Of a DNA stretch of 64,000 bases, positions 48,427 to 58,233 are shown piece by piece (the stretch's first letter is position 1; each line of letters opens with the position of its first letter). The position numbers and the translations under genes were made by a program. Under the pieces are notes generated by a model, which was given only the letters and a program-made list of their open reading frames with translations, did no database searches and had not been told where the DNA came from. Origin of the DNA: Stieleria varia (lineage in GTDB: Bacteria > Planctomycetota > Planctomycetia > Pirellulales > Pirellulaceae); contig NZ_CP151726.1 of assembly GCF_038443385.1 (NCBI RefSeq), positions 744,001 to 808,000 on the forward strand, given 5' to 3'.

Positions 48427-50244
48427 ATGTCCGACGTAAGAAGCCAGATTGTGTTCTCGATTCTGCTGACACTTTTGATCTGCGTTCCTGCCGCGGCCCA
48501 GTCGGGTAGCGAACCGAATCCGGAGAAGCTGCGGGTCATCTCGCACAATGTGTGGTATGGGTTCACACAGAAAACAGAGCCTCGGTACTCCGACTGGAAA
48601 CGATGGATGAAGGCTCAATCGCCGGACGTCGTTTCGCTGCAGGAGCTAAACACCTACACGGAGGAAAGACTGCAGGCGGATGCACAGTCGTGGGATCATC
48701 CCTACTGCGTCTTGCTCAAGGAAGACGGATTTCCCACGGGGATCACCTCCCGATATCCCATCACGGATGTGAAACGAATTCGCCAGGGATTTCATCATGG
48801 CCTCCTGCGATGTCGCATCCAGGGCATTTGGTTCTACGTGATCCATTTTCATCCCTCCGATTTCCAACGAAGGATCGATGAAGCAGCCCTTTTGAAACAG
48901 GACGTGGAGTCACTGCCCGACGAAAATCCTAAGGTCGTGCTGGCCGGTGATTTCAATGGCTTCTCACCAGCCGACAAAAAACAGTATGACTCGGATGAAC
49001 TGTTGGTGCCCTTCTTCCAAGGGCTTGATCAGAAAAGCCGCACTGCCCGCAATCTGAACGATGGAAAACTCGACTACGGCGGGATCCAAGCGATTCTGGA
49101 TCAAGGATACACAGATTTGATCGATTCCCGTCGATCTCCTCAGCTTCCCTTCGTAGGAACCTTTCCGGCGGCGCTCGTGAGCGATCAGGATCATGGTACT
49201 GATCGCCGACTGGACTACCTCTTTGTCTCGCCCTCGTTGCGTGATCAGGTGGATTCGGTCGCGATCTTGCGTGACCCTTGCACGGAAATGCTCTCGGACC
49301 ATATTCCAGTGACGGCGACCATCCGGCTGCGTGAGCCCGACGCTAAAGAGTCTGTGTTCGCATCAACGCCGGAACTGCTGCAGGAAACGGGTGCCGGTGA
49401 AGGCCCCGCGTGGCATCCGAGACTTGGACTGCTGACCAGTGGCGAAGGGAATATCAATCAGCTCGATCTGGCGGGGAGGCAAAGCGTTTGGATGCGCGAC
49501 GCGGGATCCAACGGCCTGAGATTTGACGAACAGGGTGACTTGGTGATCTGTCAGTCGGCTCAGCGACGTTTGGTGCGGCGACATCAGGATGGTTCGCTGC
49601 AAGTTCTGGCAGACCATTTTCAGAACATGAAATTCAATAACCCCAACGACCTGGCCATGGATGCAAAGGGGCGGATTTATTTTACCGACCCTCGCTACGG
49701 TGATCGCTCCTCCATGGAGATGCGGGATGATTCCGGAGTCTTGGTCGAAGGCGTTTACCGAGTGGATCCTGATGGCTCGATTGACCGTATCATCACTAAT
49801 GAAGTCGATCGACCCAATGGGATCGCAATCTCGACCGACAATCGATTTCTGTTTGTAGCAGATAACAACAACAGCCACGGCGGGGCACGCAAGCTGTGGC
49901 GATTCGACCTGAACCCCGATGGCGGCATTGACCCAGCGACACAAAGGCTGATTCACGACTGGGGTTCGACGCGGGGACCGGATGGCATGAAGCTGGATAC
50001 CGCCGGGAGGCTCTATGTTGCCGCTGGCCTCAATCGTCCCAACTTGCCTCACGAAACCGCTGATCCACCGACTGCGGGTATCTACGTCTTTTCACCTGCC
50101 GGCGAGTTGTTGGAATTCGTTGCCATCCCTCGTGACGAAACCACCAATTGTGCCTTCGGCGGCGAGGACGGCAAAACGCTGTTCGTAACCGCGGGAGGCT
50201 CATTATGGAGCATCCGCACGACCACTCCCGGTCAAGTGTTTTGA
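48427..50244 (+). CDS. Secreted fusion: endonuclease/exonuclease/phosphatase domain + SMP-30/gluconolactonase
   Basis: 605 residues from the ATG at 48427, with a signal peptide (SQIVFSILLTLLICVPAAAQ). Residues about 35-305 are an EEP-type metal hydrolase: LRVISHNVWYG, VVSLQELN (metal-binding Glu), VLAGDFNGF (Asp/Asn), RRLDYLFVSP and LSDHIPVTATI (catalytic Asp-His). Residues about 315-605 form a six-bladed SMP-30/gluconolactonase propeller (EGPAWHPRLGLL, NPNDLAMDAKGRIYFTDPRY, PNGIAISTDNRFLFVADNNN, GPDGMKLDTAGRLYVA). A phosphodiesterase and a lactonase in one exported chain suggests degradation of a phosphorylated sugar compound; the substrate is unknown. Confidence 0.88.
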   Translation: MSDVRSQIVFSILLTLLICVPAAAQSGSEPNPEKLRVISHNVWYGFTQKTEPRYSDWKRWMKAQSPDVVSLQELNTYTEERLQADAQSWDHPYCVLLKEDGFPTGITSRYPITDVKRIRQGFHHGLLRCRIQGIWFYVIHFHPSDFQRRIDEAALLKQDVESLPDENPKVVLAGDFNGFSPADKKQYDSDELLVPFFQGLDQKSRTARNLNDGKLDYGGIQAILDQGYTDLIDSRRSPQLPFVGTFPAALVSDQDHGTDRRLDYLFVSPSLRDQVDSVAILRDPCTEMLSDHIPVTATIRLREPDAKESVFASTPELLQETGAGEGPAWHPRLGLLTSGEGNINQLDLAGRQSVWMRDAGSNGLRFDEQGDLVICQSAQRRLVRRHQDGSLQVLADHFQNMKFNNPNDLAMDAKGRIYFTDPRYGDRSSMEMRDDSGVLVEGVYRVDPDGSIDRIITNEVDRPNGIAISTDNRFLFVADNNNSHGGARKLWRFDLNPDGGIDPATQRLIHDWGSTRGPDGMKLDTAGRLYVAAGLNRPNLPHETADPPTAGIYVFSPAGELLEFVAIPRDETTNCAFGGEDGKTLFVTAGGSLWSIRTTTPGQVF

Positions 50245-50652
50245 AGCGGTGGCTGAGTGAAGCTCGTCTAAGGCTTGTATGTGATCTCCACGTAATCGGA
50301 GAACAGGTGGTTTTCGTTGCGGAACAGGGGACATGCCGTTTGAGTTAGCGATTCGACCTTACTTGATGAATGACGGTGTCTGGTTAGATCTGGACGCGGT
50401 CAATGAACCAACACAAGTGTTTGTTTTCGTAGCACATCGCTTTCCCTCTTTCCGTGACGCACCTGTTGATTGACCCAAGTGGTTCGCATCGTTCTTTCTC
50501 TCAAGACCGATTCAGCCCGCGTTTTCTTGAACGCAAGGGCTGCTGTGTTGTACTATCATGTAGACTTGGAACGCGGAATACACCGCGACGTTCCACCAGC
50601 ATTCTTGTTGCACTACGCCGTCTTGACGGATCGAACGGCCTTGAGGAATCGT
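50245..50652. other. Intergenic stretch, nothing clear
   Basis: About 400 nt between the EEP/SMP-30 gene and the PVC cytochrome gene. The frame of the next gene is open back to 50470, but that part is not protein-like and lacks a signal peptide. No repeat or RNA gene is recognised. Confidence 0.4.
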
Positions 50653-53649
50653 ATGTCACTACACATTGCACGGTTTCTGCTTCTTGCCGCTCTCGGTTTG
50701 GCTGCCCGGTTCGCTTTCGCTGCTGAGGGCCAACACGTTGCCCAACCGGCCTGGGGCGTCGCGCTGAGTCAGGCGGATTCCTTCTCGAAAATCGAAGTCG
50801 CCGAGCCGTTTGAGGTTGAGCTGGCTGCCGCCGAACCTCTGGTCATGGATCCGGTTGATTTTGACTGGGGACCGGACGGTCGTTTGTGGGTCGCGGAGAT
50901 GGCGGACTATCCACATGGCCTGGACGGGCAGGGGCAACCAGGGGGACGCATTCGTGTGCTGACCGATCGCGATGGGGATGGGCGCTATGAACACGCCTCA
51001 TTGTTTGCCGACAAGCTCAATACTCCGACGGGCGTGCTGGCGTGGCGCGACGGTGTTCTCGTCACGGCTTGTCCGGATGTTCTTTATCTGGCAGACACGA
51101 CCGGCGATGGCATTGCCGATCATGTGGAGAAACTTTATTCCGGATTCGGCGTCGGCAACGAACAGCATCGCGTCAACGGGTTGCGTTGGGGACTGGACAA
51201 TTGGGTTTATCTGGCCAACGGCGATAGCGGCGGAACGGTGATCTCCCATCGCACGGGCAAGGAAGTTGACATCCGTGGACGCGATCTACGCATCCGCCCT
51301 GACACCGGTGAGATCGAAACGCAATCTGGACAGACACAATTCGGTCGCAATCGCGACAACTGGGGCAATTGGTTTGGGTGCAACAATCCCAACCCGATCT
51401 TTCATTACGTATTGGATGAGAGCTATTTGGCTCGCAATCCGCATTTGGTGCCGCCCAAAGTTCGACGTGACATTCGTATCGGAGATGCAGTGGTCTATCC
51501 CATCGGCCCGATCATCAGCCACTGTGATCCCAAGTATCGACCGATCGGTGCCACACCGATATTCACGTCGGCTTGTGGAACCATCGTCTATCGCGACAAC
51601 TTGTTCGGCGACCAATACACCGATGTCACTTTCACAAGTGAACCGGTTTACAACATCGTTCATGCTCGCAAGCTGATTCCGCGTGGTGTCACGTTTGAAA
51701 GCGTGAAATTGCAAGACGACGAACGCGAATTCCTTCGCTCCGCCGATCCTTGGTCACGACCGACGGGGTTGCATGTCGGACCCGACGGTGCGTTGTACGT
51801 TGCCGACATGGTTCGCGAAGTCATCGAGCATCCCGAGTGGATTGCGGACGAGTTGGAGCAGACACTTGACTTGCGAGCGGGCGCCGAACTTGGCCGGTTG
51901 TATCGAATCGCACCCAAAGACGCGCCCCGACGTCCTTTTCAACGCCTCGACCAATTGACCGCAACGGATTTGGTCGATGCTTTGGATTCTCCCAGCGGTT
52001 GGCAACGAGATATGGTGCAGCGGATGCTGCTGTGGAAAGCGGTTGAGTCAACCGAAGCAGACGCGGCAATCCTCTGCAGTCGTTTGCACGGTGTCTTGTC
52101 GAGCCACTCCAACCCGCTGGCCCGCCTGCATGCTTTGGCGACCCTCAGCGGGATCGGTCAGGTCTCCGACGAAGACCTCCGGCTGGGCATGAGAGATGCG
52201 CACGCGGGGATTCGACGTCACGCGATCCGAATCTTGGGCGAACAAGTCCGTCAGGGCGACGGAACGATCGAGAATCAGTGGCAGACCGATATCGAACGAT
52301 TGATCGATGATGCTGACCCAATGATACGACTGCAACTCGCCTATTCGCTGGGCGAGTTTCGCAATGCGTGGGCGTTCGAAATGTTGGCATCGATTGCCAC
52401 GCGAGTGAACGATGATCCGTACTTGAGCGCGGCCGTGCTGAGTAGTGTTCACAAGCAGAACGTGCAGGCCATCACATCGGCAATCTGTCGAGATGGACAT
52501 TGCCAATCAAGCATGGCGGGCACCATGGCAGCGATGGCAATCAAACTGAATGCGCCCACGGCAGCCTCTCACTGGTTGCAGTCTATCGCATCGAACATCG
52601 CATCGAACGTCGATTCGATGCCAGACAGCCAACCGGACATCCCGACATGGCAGTCATTGGATCGATTTTTCCAGTCTCTCGGCGGCTCCGATCGAGAACT
52701 GGAGCGGCAGCTTGATACCAACGGAACCGCGAGCCTGAGACGATTGCATCGGTTGGCGTACGAAACGACTGGGTCACCGGACGCGCCACTTGCCAATCGA
52801 CTTGCCGGGATCAAGCTGCTGGGGCGACTGAAATCCGAGCGGGTCGCCGATACCGAGTTGCTGACGGGTTTTCTGTCACCCCAAACGCCGGTCGAGCTAC
52901 AGCAGGCGGCGGTGGCCACGCTTGCGGGAATGGAGTCTGCGGATGTTCCCTCCATTTTGACCGCGAGCTGGGACACTCACGGCCCAGCCTTGCGAGATCA
53001 AATCCTTGGCACGCTGCTGAGTCGAACGAGTTGGACGAGTGAACTGCTGAGCAAGATCGAGCAAGGCGTGATCTCACAGAACTCTCTCAGTGGTACTCAA
53101 CGGAGCCAGCTTTCGCAGCACAGAGACACGTCGATCAGGGAACGAGCGGCGAAGGTCTTGCAGGCGGTCGACTCGGATCGCGAGCGTGTGTTGCAAGCTT
53201 ATTCCCGATCGCTGAGGGTCATCGACGATGGGCGAGCCGACGCGGATCGCGGACGTGTGGTCTTTACGACCAAGTGTACGGCCTGCCATCGGCTCGGTGG
53301 GCAAGGCAACGCGATTGCGCCCGACCTGGCAGCGTTGACCAATCGTTCACCCGCGGCAATCTTGACCGCGATCATCGATCCCAGTCGTGCAGTCGAAGCC
53401 AAGTATCAGCAGTACCAGTTGCTGCTTCGTGACGGTCGAACGCTGGTCGGGATGCTGACAGAGGAAACCGCGAACAGTCTGACCCTGGCCAGCGCCGACG
53501 GAAAAACGCAATCTTTTCTACGCAATGAAATCGAACTGCTACGAGGCAGCCCCATCTCCATGATGCCTGTCGGACTGGAACAAGAGATCAGCGTGGAGCA
53601 GATGGCCGATCTGTTACGTTACATTCTGGATCAACCGCCGACGAAGTGA
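50653..53649 (+). CDS. PVC-type membrane-bound dehydrogenase/HEAT/cytochrome c protein
   Basis: 998 residues from the ATG at 50653, which has GAGG 8 nt upstream and starts a signal peptide (LHIARFLLLAALGLAARFAF). The N-terminal propeller of sugar-dehydrogenase type (about 50-420: PVDFDWGPDGRLWVAEMADY, VLTDRDGDGRYEHASLFADK, VNGLRWGLDNWVYLANGD) is followed by HEAT-like helices (about 430-830) and a C-terminal cytochrome c domain with CTACHRLGGQGNAIAPDL and the PVC landmark LRDGRTLVGMLTEE. Probable periplasmic carbohydrate oxidation. It is followed 36 nt later by the dimethylformamidase-like gene on the same strand. Confidence 0.92.
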   Translation: MSLHIARFLLLAALGLAARFAFAAEGQHVAQPAWGVALSQADSFSKIEVAEPFEVELAAAEPLVMDPVDFDWGPDGRLWVAEMADYPHGLDGQGQPGGRIRVLTDRDGDGRYEHASLFADKLNTPTGVLAWRDGVLVTACPDVLYLADTTGDGIADHVEKLYSGFGVGNEQHRVNGLRWGLDNWVYLANGDSGGTVISHRTGKEVDIRGRDLRIRPDTGEIETQSGQTQFGRNRDNWGNWFGCNNPNPIFHYVLDESYLARNPHLVPPKVRRDIRIGDAVVYPIGPIISHCDPKYRPIGATPIFTSACGTIVYRDNLFGDQYTDVTFTSEPVYNIVHARKLIPRGVTFESVKLQDDEREFLRSADPWSRPTGLHVGPDGALYVADMVREVIEHPEWIADELEQTLDLRAGAELGRLYRIAPKDAPRRPFQRLDQLTATDLVDALDSPSGWQRDMVQRMLLWKAVESTEADAAILCSRLHGVLSSHSNPLARLHALATLSGIGQVSDEDLRLGMRDAHAGIRRHAIRILGEQVRQGDGTIENQWQTDIERLIDDADPMIRLQLAYSLGEFRNAWAFEMLASIATRVNDDPYLSAAVLSSVHKQNVQAITSAICRDGHCQSSMAGTMAAMAIKLNAPTAASHWLQSIASNIASNVDSMPDSQPDIPTWQSLDRFFQSLGGSDRELERQLDTNGTASLRRLHRLAYETTGSPDAPLANRLAGIKLLGRLKSERVADTELLTGFLSPQTPVELQQAAVATLAGMESADVPSILTASWDTHGPALRDQILGTLLSRTSWTSELLSKIEQGVISQNSLSGTQRSQLSQHRDTSIRERAAKVLQAVDSDRERVLQAYSRSLRVIDDGRADADRGRVVFTTKCTACHRLGGQGNAIAPDLAALTNRSPAAILTAIIDPSRAVEAKYQQYQLLLRDGRTLVGMLTEETANSLTLASADGKTQSFLRNEIELLRGSPISMMPVGLEQEISVEQMADLLRYILDQPPTK

Positions 53650-53685
53650 CTGAAAGACTTTCATGAATCTACAAGGGAACGCAGC

Positions 53686-55233
53686 ATGATTGGCAATACT
53701 AGGAGCGCATCATCAATAAGTGAGGTAGTGGATTTCGCCAGAAGTCCTGTGCGCAAGGAATTCTGGCGAATCCCACTATCGGGTGCGTTTGTAAAAGGAG
53801 CGTCGTTCCTTAGCTGGTTTGCGATCACCTCCATAGCATTCATCATCACGCAGAATGCAGTCGCCACGGCGGAGCATAAAATACCGGAGGGATTGTTCAT
53901 CGAAGGCTACGCCGATCAGCTCAGCTACACCGCCGGCGACGAGATCGCGTTTCACCTTTCCGGCGTCGGTTCCGTGACGATGCAAATCGATCGCATTGGA
54001 GCCACCCGCGAGCGAGTCTTTGAGAAAGGATCGATTGCTGTTTCCGCTCAACCGATCCCTGATCGTGCATCGTCACATGGTTGCAACTGGCCAGAGACGT
54101 TTCGATTGCCGGTGCCAGCGGACTGGAAATCGGGTTACTACGAAGCGACCTTGACGACTCAAGACAACGGCGGCGCATATGTCGGCAAGAATCGTCGCAC
54201 TGCGGTGGGCTCGCTGTTCTTTGTGGTTCGCGCCGCCCAGCCCGGCAGCACGTCACCGATTCTGATTCAGTTGGCCACGAACACGTACAACGCCTACACG
54301 AACTGGGGCGGGCACAGCCTGTACAGTTTCCATGATCGTGATGGCGTCCAAGGGCACCGGGTTTCGTTCGATCGCCCCATCGCATCACAGTTTGGAAAGT
54401 GGGAGTTGCCGTTCATTCAATGGGCTGAGAAATCCGGCTACGTATTGGAATACGCAGTCAACAGTGACCTGGAGTTCCGGCCAGAATTGTTGACCAAGTA
54501 TCGATTGGTTCTGAGCGTGGGGCACGACGAATACTGGTCGTCGCCGATGCGAAATCATTTGGAGAAATACATCGCCGACGGAGGCAACGTGGCTTTCTTC
54601 AGCGGCAACACGTGCTGTTGGCAGGTGCGCAGTGAAGACGCGGGGCGGTCGTTGACGTGTTTCAAGCAGTGGTACAACATCGATCCAGAGTTTCGCACGA
54701 CGGATCATCAAACGCTCAGCACCTTGTGGGGGCATCATTTGATCGGTCGCCCTGAAAACCAGTTGACCGGAGTGGGGTTTCTGTGGGGCGGCTATCACCG
54801 TAGCCACGGCCAATTCATGGAAGGATCGGGCGCCTACGAAGTCCACCGACCGGAACATTGGGTGTTTGCCAAAACCGACGTCCAACGCGGGGAAGGAATT
54901 GGCGGTCAAGACACGGTGGTTGGTTACGAGTGCGACGGATGTGAAATGCAGTGGCGTGACGGACTGCCCTTTCCAACGGGAAACGACGGCACGCCCGCTT
55001 CGTTTACCATTCTGGGAACGTGCCCGGCACGCTGGCATCCAGGGGATTGTTATTGGTACGAGGAGTTTCCCAAGGATCGAGTCGGCGCGGCCGTGATGGG
55101 GGTCTACACGCAGGGCGGAACCGTTTTCACCGCGGGCTCAACCGATTGGTCACACGGCTTGCGTGGCAACTCACCGGTGATCGAGCAAATCACTCGCAAT
55201 CTACTGGACAGATTGTCCGCTAAGCGTGAGTGA
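53686..55233 (+). CDS. N,N-dimethylformamidase beta-subunit-like secreted protein
   Basis: 515 residues from an ATG with AAGGGA upstream. Residues 14-31 are encoded by the 54-bp palindromic element. A signal-like helix follows (FLSWFAITSIAFIITQNAVA) with no later ATG, GTG or TTG before it, so the repeat seems to be translated. The rest resembles the C-terminal domain of N,N-dimethylformamidase large subunit: LATNTYNAYTNWGGHSLY, LVLSVGHDEYWSSPMRNHLE, GGNVAFFSGNTCCWQVR and TVFTAGSTDWSHGL. The true substrate is unknown. It probably forms a transcript with the PVC protein upstream. Confidence 0.85.
   Translation: MIGNTRSASSISEVVDFARSPVRKEFWRIPLSGAFVKGASFLSWFAITSIAFIITQNAVATAEHKIPEGLFIEGYADQLSYTAGDEIAFHLSGVGSVTMQIDRIGATRERVFEKGSIAVSAQPIPDRASSHGCNWPETFRLPVPADWKSGYYEATLTTQDNGGAYVGKNRRTAVGSLFFVVRAAQPGSTSPILIQLATNTYNAYTNWGGHSLYSFHDRDGVQGHRVSFDRPIASQFGKWELPFIQWAEKSGYVLEYAVNSDLEFRPELLTKYRLVLSVGHDEYWSSPMRNHLEKYIADGGNVAFFSGNTCCWQVRSEDAGRSLTCFKQWYNIDPEFRTTDHQTLSTLWGHHLIGRPENQLTGVGFLWGGYHRSHGQFMEGSGAYEVHRPEHWVFAKTDVQRGEGIGGQDTVVGYECDGCEMQWRDGLPFPTGNDGTPASFTILGTCPARWHPGDCYWYEEFPKDRVGAAVMGVYTQGGTVFTAGSTDWSHGLRGNSPVIEQITRNLLDRLSAKRE
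53725..53778. repeat. 54-bp palindromic element in coding frame, copy 2
   Basis: GTAGTGGATTTCGCCAGAAG against TTCTGGCGAATCCCACTA. It encodes VVDFARSPVRKEFWRIP and lies in the same frame as copy 1 at 39607-39660; 54 bp is exactly 18 codons, so insertion preserves the frame. Confidence 0.85.
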
Positions 55234-55243
55234 GTGGGGCGTG

Positions 55244-56251
55244 CTAGCCTTCGCTCTTGCTCTGCAAGATCTTGGGCGTTGGGTGCACGACTTCCTTGGC
55301 AAGCCCCAGCTTCTCCAACAGCAAGATTGACCAATAGGTCAAATCCAATTCCCACCATTGATGCCCGTGCGCGGCGCATCGGGGATGAGCGTGATGGTTG
55401 TTGTGCCAACCTTCGCCATTGTTGGTCAAACCGATCACCCAATTGTTCTTGCTGTTGTCTTTTGTCTCGTAGTTTCGATATCCCCAGAGATGGGTGACGG
55501 AATTGACCGCCCAAGTGATGTGCCATACGTACACCGTTCGGACGATGACCCCCCAGACAAACACGCTGGCACCAAATTGGACGGCGAGAGGCCATTGGCC
55601 ATGCATCAAATAACCGGCCCCGGTTCCCACCACAAAGAACGCGATCGCGTGGATCAAGTAAACCCAAAACCAATTGAGGTTTCGTTCCAATCGAAAGTAG
55701 AACGGATCACGCATCAGATCTCGCGCGTATCGATCGTACATCTTTGCCGTACCGATGAAGGTGTCCTTGTAGACCAACCAGCCCACATGCCCCCATAAAA
55801 AATCAACCAGTGGACTGTGCGGATCGGGCTGCTTGTCGGAATGCTGGTGGTGCATGCGATGGATCGCAACCCATCGAGCCGGTGCGTCTTGTAAACAGCA
55901 TACGCCCAGCAGAGCCAAGCCGTGCTCAAGCCATTTGGGCACGACCATGCCGCGGTGGGTCAACAAGCGATGGTAGCCAAGATTGACTCCGAGTGAGCCA
56001 AAGACAAAATTGCCGATGAACACCAGGGCAACTCCCGTCCAGCTGAACAGCCATGGCGCAAACGCGAGCAGCGCTAGCAGATGAAACAGCAGAAACGCGA
56101 TGGCGTAGGGCCACTGAATGCGGTGGCTGGCGGTTTCTGGGCGAGGGATTCCGTGAACCGCCGAACCCTCATTTGGGTGCTCTGGTGAGGTACCAACCGC
56201 CGTTTTTTCTTCGTTTTCAGCAGGCAATGTTTCGGTGCTCTCTGACATCAT
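55244..56251 (-). CDS. Acyl-CoA/acyl-lipid delta-9-type fatty acid desaturase
   Basis: 335 residues of an integral membrane di-iron enzyme that puts a double bond in fatty acyl chains. Three histidine boxes: HRLLTH (about 93), HRMHHQH (about 131) and HNNHHAHP (about 284). Four hydrophobic segments surround them (IAFLLFHLLALLAFAPWLF, VALVFIGNFVFGSLGVNLG, WVYLIHAIAFFVVGTGAG, VFVWGVIVRTVYVWHI). WVIGLTNNGEGWHNNHHAHP is diagnostic of the stearoyl-CoA desaturase family. The first 45 residues are a soluble, Glu-rich extension. It converges with the dimethylformamidase-like gene. Confidence 0.95.
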   Translation of the reverse strand: MMSESTETLPAENEEKTAVGTSPEHPNEGSAVHGIPRPETASHRIQWPYAIAFLLFHLLALLAFAPWLFSWTGVALVFIGNFVFGSLGVNLGYHRLLTHRGMVVPKWLEHGLALLGVCCLQDAPARWVAIHRMHHQHSDKQPDPHSPLVDFLWGHVGWLVYKDTFIGTAKMYDRYARDLMRDPFYFRLERNLNWFWVYLIHAIAFFVVGTGAGYLMHGQWPLAVQFGASVFVWGVIVRTVYVWHITWAVNSVTHLWGYRNYETKDNSKNNWVIGLTNNGEGWHNNHHAHPRCAAHGHQWWELDLTYWSILLLEKLGLAKEVVHPTPKILQSKSEG

Positions 56252-56418
56252 TCGCTCTCGTGTTTTCCCTGGTCCCGCGCCGATTTATATTCATGACTAT
56301 AGACAGAATAATCTACTAATCCAGTGAAACCGGGAGCGGCTTTGTGCCACACGGCGTTTGCGTCAGGCGCTGCAAAAACGAAGTCCGATAGCCACCTTGC
56401 CTCGTTAGGCAAAGCCGG

Positions 56419-57075
56419 TCATTTGGGCGACAAAGACTCGGTATTCTTCAGTTTTTTCGCGGGCGGCAGACCGGGGACCAAGTTCGGGTCATAGGTCGCT
56501 CCGGCCGACACCTGCACCATGGTGATTCGGACCTTGGTGGGGAAATACTTTTCATGGTCGGCGCGTTTGTGCGCGTGGCCCTTTCCGCCACTGTCATCCT
56601 TGATGACCAAGTCCATCTGCTTGATCCCCTCGGACCAGACGATCGAGTCGTTCTCCCAAAACGAAGTCATCGACACATCTTGTTCATACACACCGGTATC
56701 TCGATAGATTTTGGTGCCTGTGCATCCGTAGCCATTCTTCTGCCCCTTGTTGGGGATGTAGCACAGTGACCACGTCGTCGGTGCACCGCCCGGTGGCTTT
56801 TCAATGACCTCCAATCGAATGTGAACCGTGCCGTTGCGATAGTCGACCGGTGATGTCCAATCCTTGGGACGTTGCTGGTTCAATAGGTCTCCCTTGACGT
56901 AAAAGTGCGAGGGGCTCGGTTTGGAGTGATCCGCGTCGTGCTTGCTGTAGTCGAACGTAACATCAAATAGCACAAACTGTTCTGCGTTTGCCGTTGAACA
57001 GAACGATCCGGCTCCCCCAATGCAGAACAGCACCGCGTTCAGGCCGGACAGCAGTAATCTTTGAGTGATCGTCAT
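56419..57075 (-). CDS. Secreted protein of unknown function
   Basis: 218 residues with a signal peptide (RLLLSGLNAVLFCIGGAGSF, cleavage near ANA-EQ). The mature part is hydrophilic with beta-strand character, one cysteine pair (SLCYIPNKGQKNGYGC) and a His/Lys-rich segment (GKGHAHKRADHEKYFP). No family is recognised. It lies 14 nt after the dienelactone hydrolase gene on the same strand, so the two probably form an operon. Confidence 0.7.
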   Translation of the reverse strand: MTITQRLLLSGLNAVLFCIGGAGSFCSTANAEQFVLFDVTFDYSKHDADHSKPSPSHFYVKGDLLNQQRPKDWTSPVDYRNGTVHIRLEVIEKPPGGAPTTWSLCYIPNKGQKNGYGCTGTKIYRDTGVYEQDVSMTSFWENDSIVWSEGIKQMDLVIKDDSGGKGHAHKRADHEKYFPTKVRITMVQVSAGATYDPNLVPGLPPAKKLKNTESLSPK

Positions 57076-57089
57076 CGGTGAGCTGCTTT

Positions 57090-57938
57090 TTAAACGAGGG
57101 ACCGGCTGAATAGATCAAGCATCCTCGCCCAAGCCTTTTCGGCTTGTTCGCGATTATGGACACGTGTGTCCGGCGGGCACCAACCGTGGCCCGCCGGATA
57201 GACTTCGATCTCAGCCTTCAAATGTGCTTGTTCAAACGCCTTCCTGAGCACGTTCTTTGACTCGGGATCACGTTGGTCATCGTTCTCGGCGATCGCGATC
57301 AGGAACTGAGCTTTCATTTGAGGGATCAGCAGATGCGGGCTGTCGGCAGCATCGGTGACCAATCCGCCTCCATGAAACGTGGCAGCGGCCCCGACGCGGT
57401 CGGCTGCGGCAGCGGCCGTTCGCATCACGATCGGGCCGCCCATGCAGTAGCCGATTGTTCCGATCTTCTTGTTCGTGTCCACTTGCGGCTGAGCGTCCAA
57501 CCATTTGACAAACGCCTTGGCATCGGTCGTCTGAGTCGTCGCGTTGAGTGATCTCGCCAGGGGGATGACGCTTTGAATCGGCGTGTTTGCACCGTCGGGC
57601 GCCGTGGGCGCTTTCTTGGTTCGATAAAAAGGATTGACGACCAAAACACTGTAACCCGATTCGGCAAGGCGTTTGCCCATCTGCCGAAACGCCGGACGCA
57701 GCCCGAAAATGTCCGGCCATACCAGGACCGCAGCGTGAGACCCTGACGAGGGTGCGACGAAATACGCATCGCACTGCCCATCGGGTGTGGTGATGTTGAC
57801 GTTATTCTCGCTGACCTCGGCCGCATCGGCGGCACGCGGCAGCAGCATCGCGGCTCCGAGCCCGGCAGCCGCCAGGGCGCCCATGTCTCGTCGAGAATAC
57901 TTCTTGATGTCTTCCTCAAAATGATCTTGATCGCACAT
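57090..57938 (-). CDS. Dienelactone hydrolase family protein, Tat-type leader
   Basis: 282 residues, an alpha/beta hydrolase. The nucleophile is Cys in GTIGYCMGGPIV (cysteine is typical of dienelactone hydrolases), the acid lies in IAENDDQRDP and the His in YPAGHGWCPP. The N-terminus KKYSRRDMGALAAAGLGAAM resembles a twin-arginine signal (SRRDMG), suggesting folded export, although the leader before RR is long. It probably hydrolyses lactones or esters; the substrate is unknown. Operon-like spacing to the secreted protein gene downstream. Confidence 0.88.
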   Translation of the reverse strand: MCDQDHFEEDIKKYSRRDMGALAAAGLGAAMLLPRAADAAEVSENNVNITTPDGQCDAYFVAPSSGSHAAVLVWPDIFGLRPAFRQMGKRLAESGYSVLVVNPFYRTKKAPTAPDGANTPIQSVIPLARSLNATTQTTDAKAFVKWLDAQPQVDTNKKIGTIGYCMGGPIVMRTAAAAADRVGAAATFHGGGLVTDAADSPHLLIPQMKAQFLIAIAENDDQRDPESKNVLRKAFEQAHLKAEIEVYPAGHGWCPPDTRVHNREQAEKAWARMLDLFSRSLV

Positions 57939-58096
57939 GGTTGACTCGATGATTTGGTTGCTTCGGTGACAGCGGGGAAACCGCCATTGAAAGGTTCAGG
58001 CGATAGGCCATCTCCATGATGGGATTCCACGAACGGTATTGTACCCACACGGGAATCGCATTGTTTGGCGTCGGCTCTGAGTCTCGCGCCTTGGGG

Positions 58097-58183
58097 GATG
58101 TGTGGAAAACAAGTGTCGCGAAACCCACGCAGCCGAGCCTCTCCGAGGCTCGGAGTAGCCGCGTCTCGGAGAGACGCGGCTAC
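58097..58183. repeat. Half copy of the 90-97 bp element followed by two hairpins
   Basis: 58097-58129 matches the left half of the element at 62553 (GTGTGGAAAACAAGTGTCGC). It is followed by the hairpin CCGAGCCTCTCCGAGGCTCG(G) at 58133-58153 and a 13-bp-stem hairpin at 58155-58183 (GTAGCCGCGTCTC, 3-nt loop, complement). The right half of the first element is missing, so this looks like a replacement by another palindrome. Confidence 0.65.
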
Positions 58184-58233
58184 GTGAAAAGGTCAGAACC
58201 TAGGGTTTCGAACGGCAACCGCTCACCACCGAG

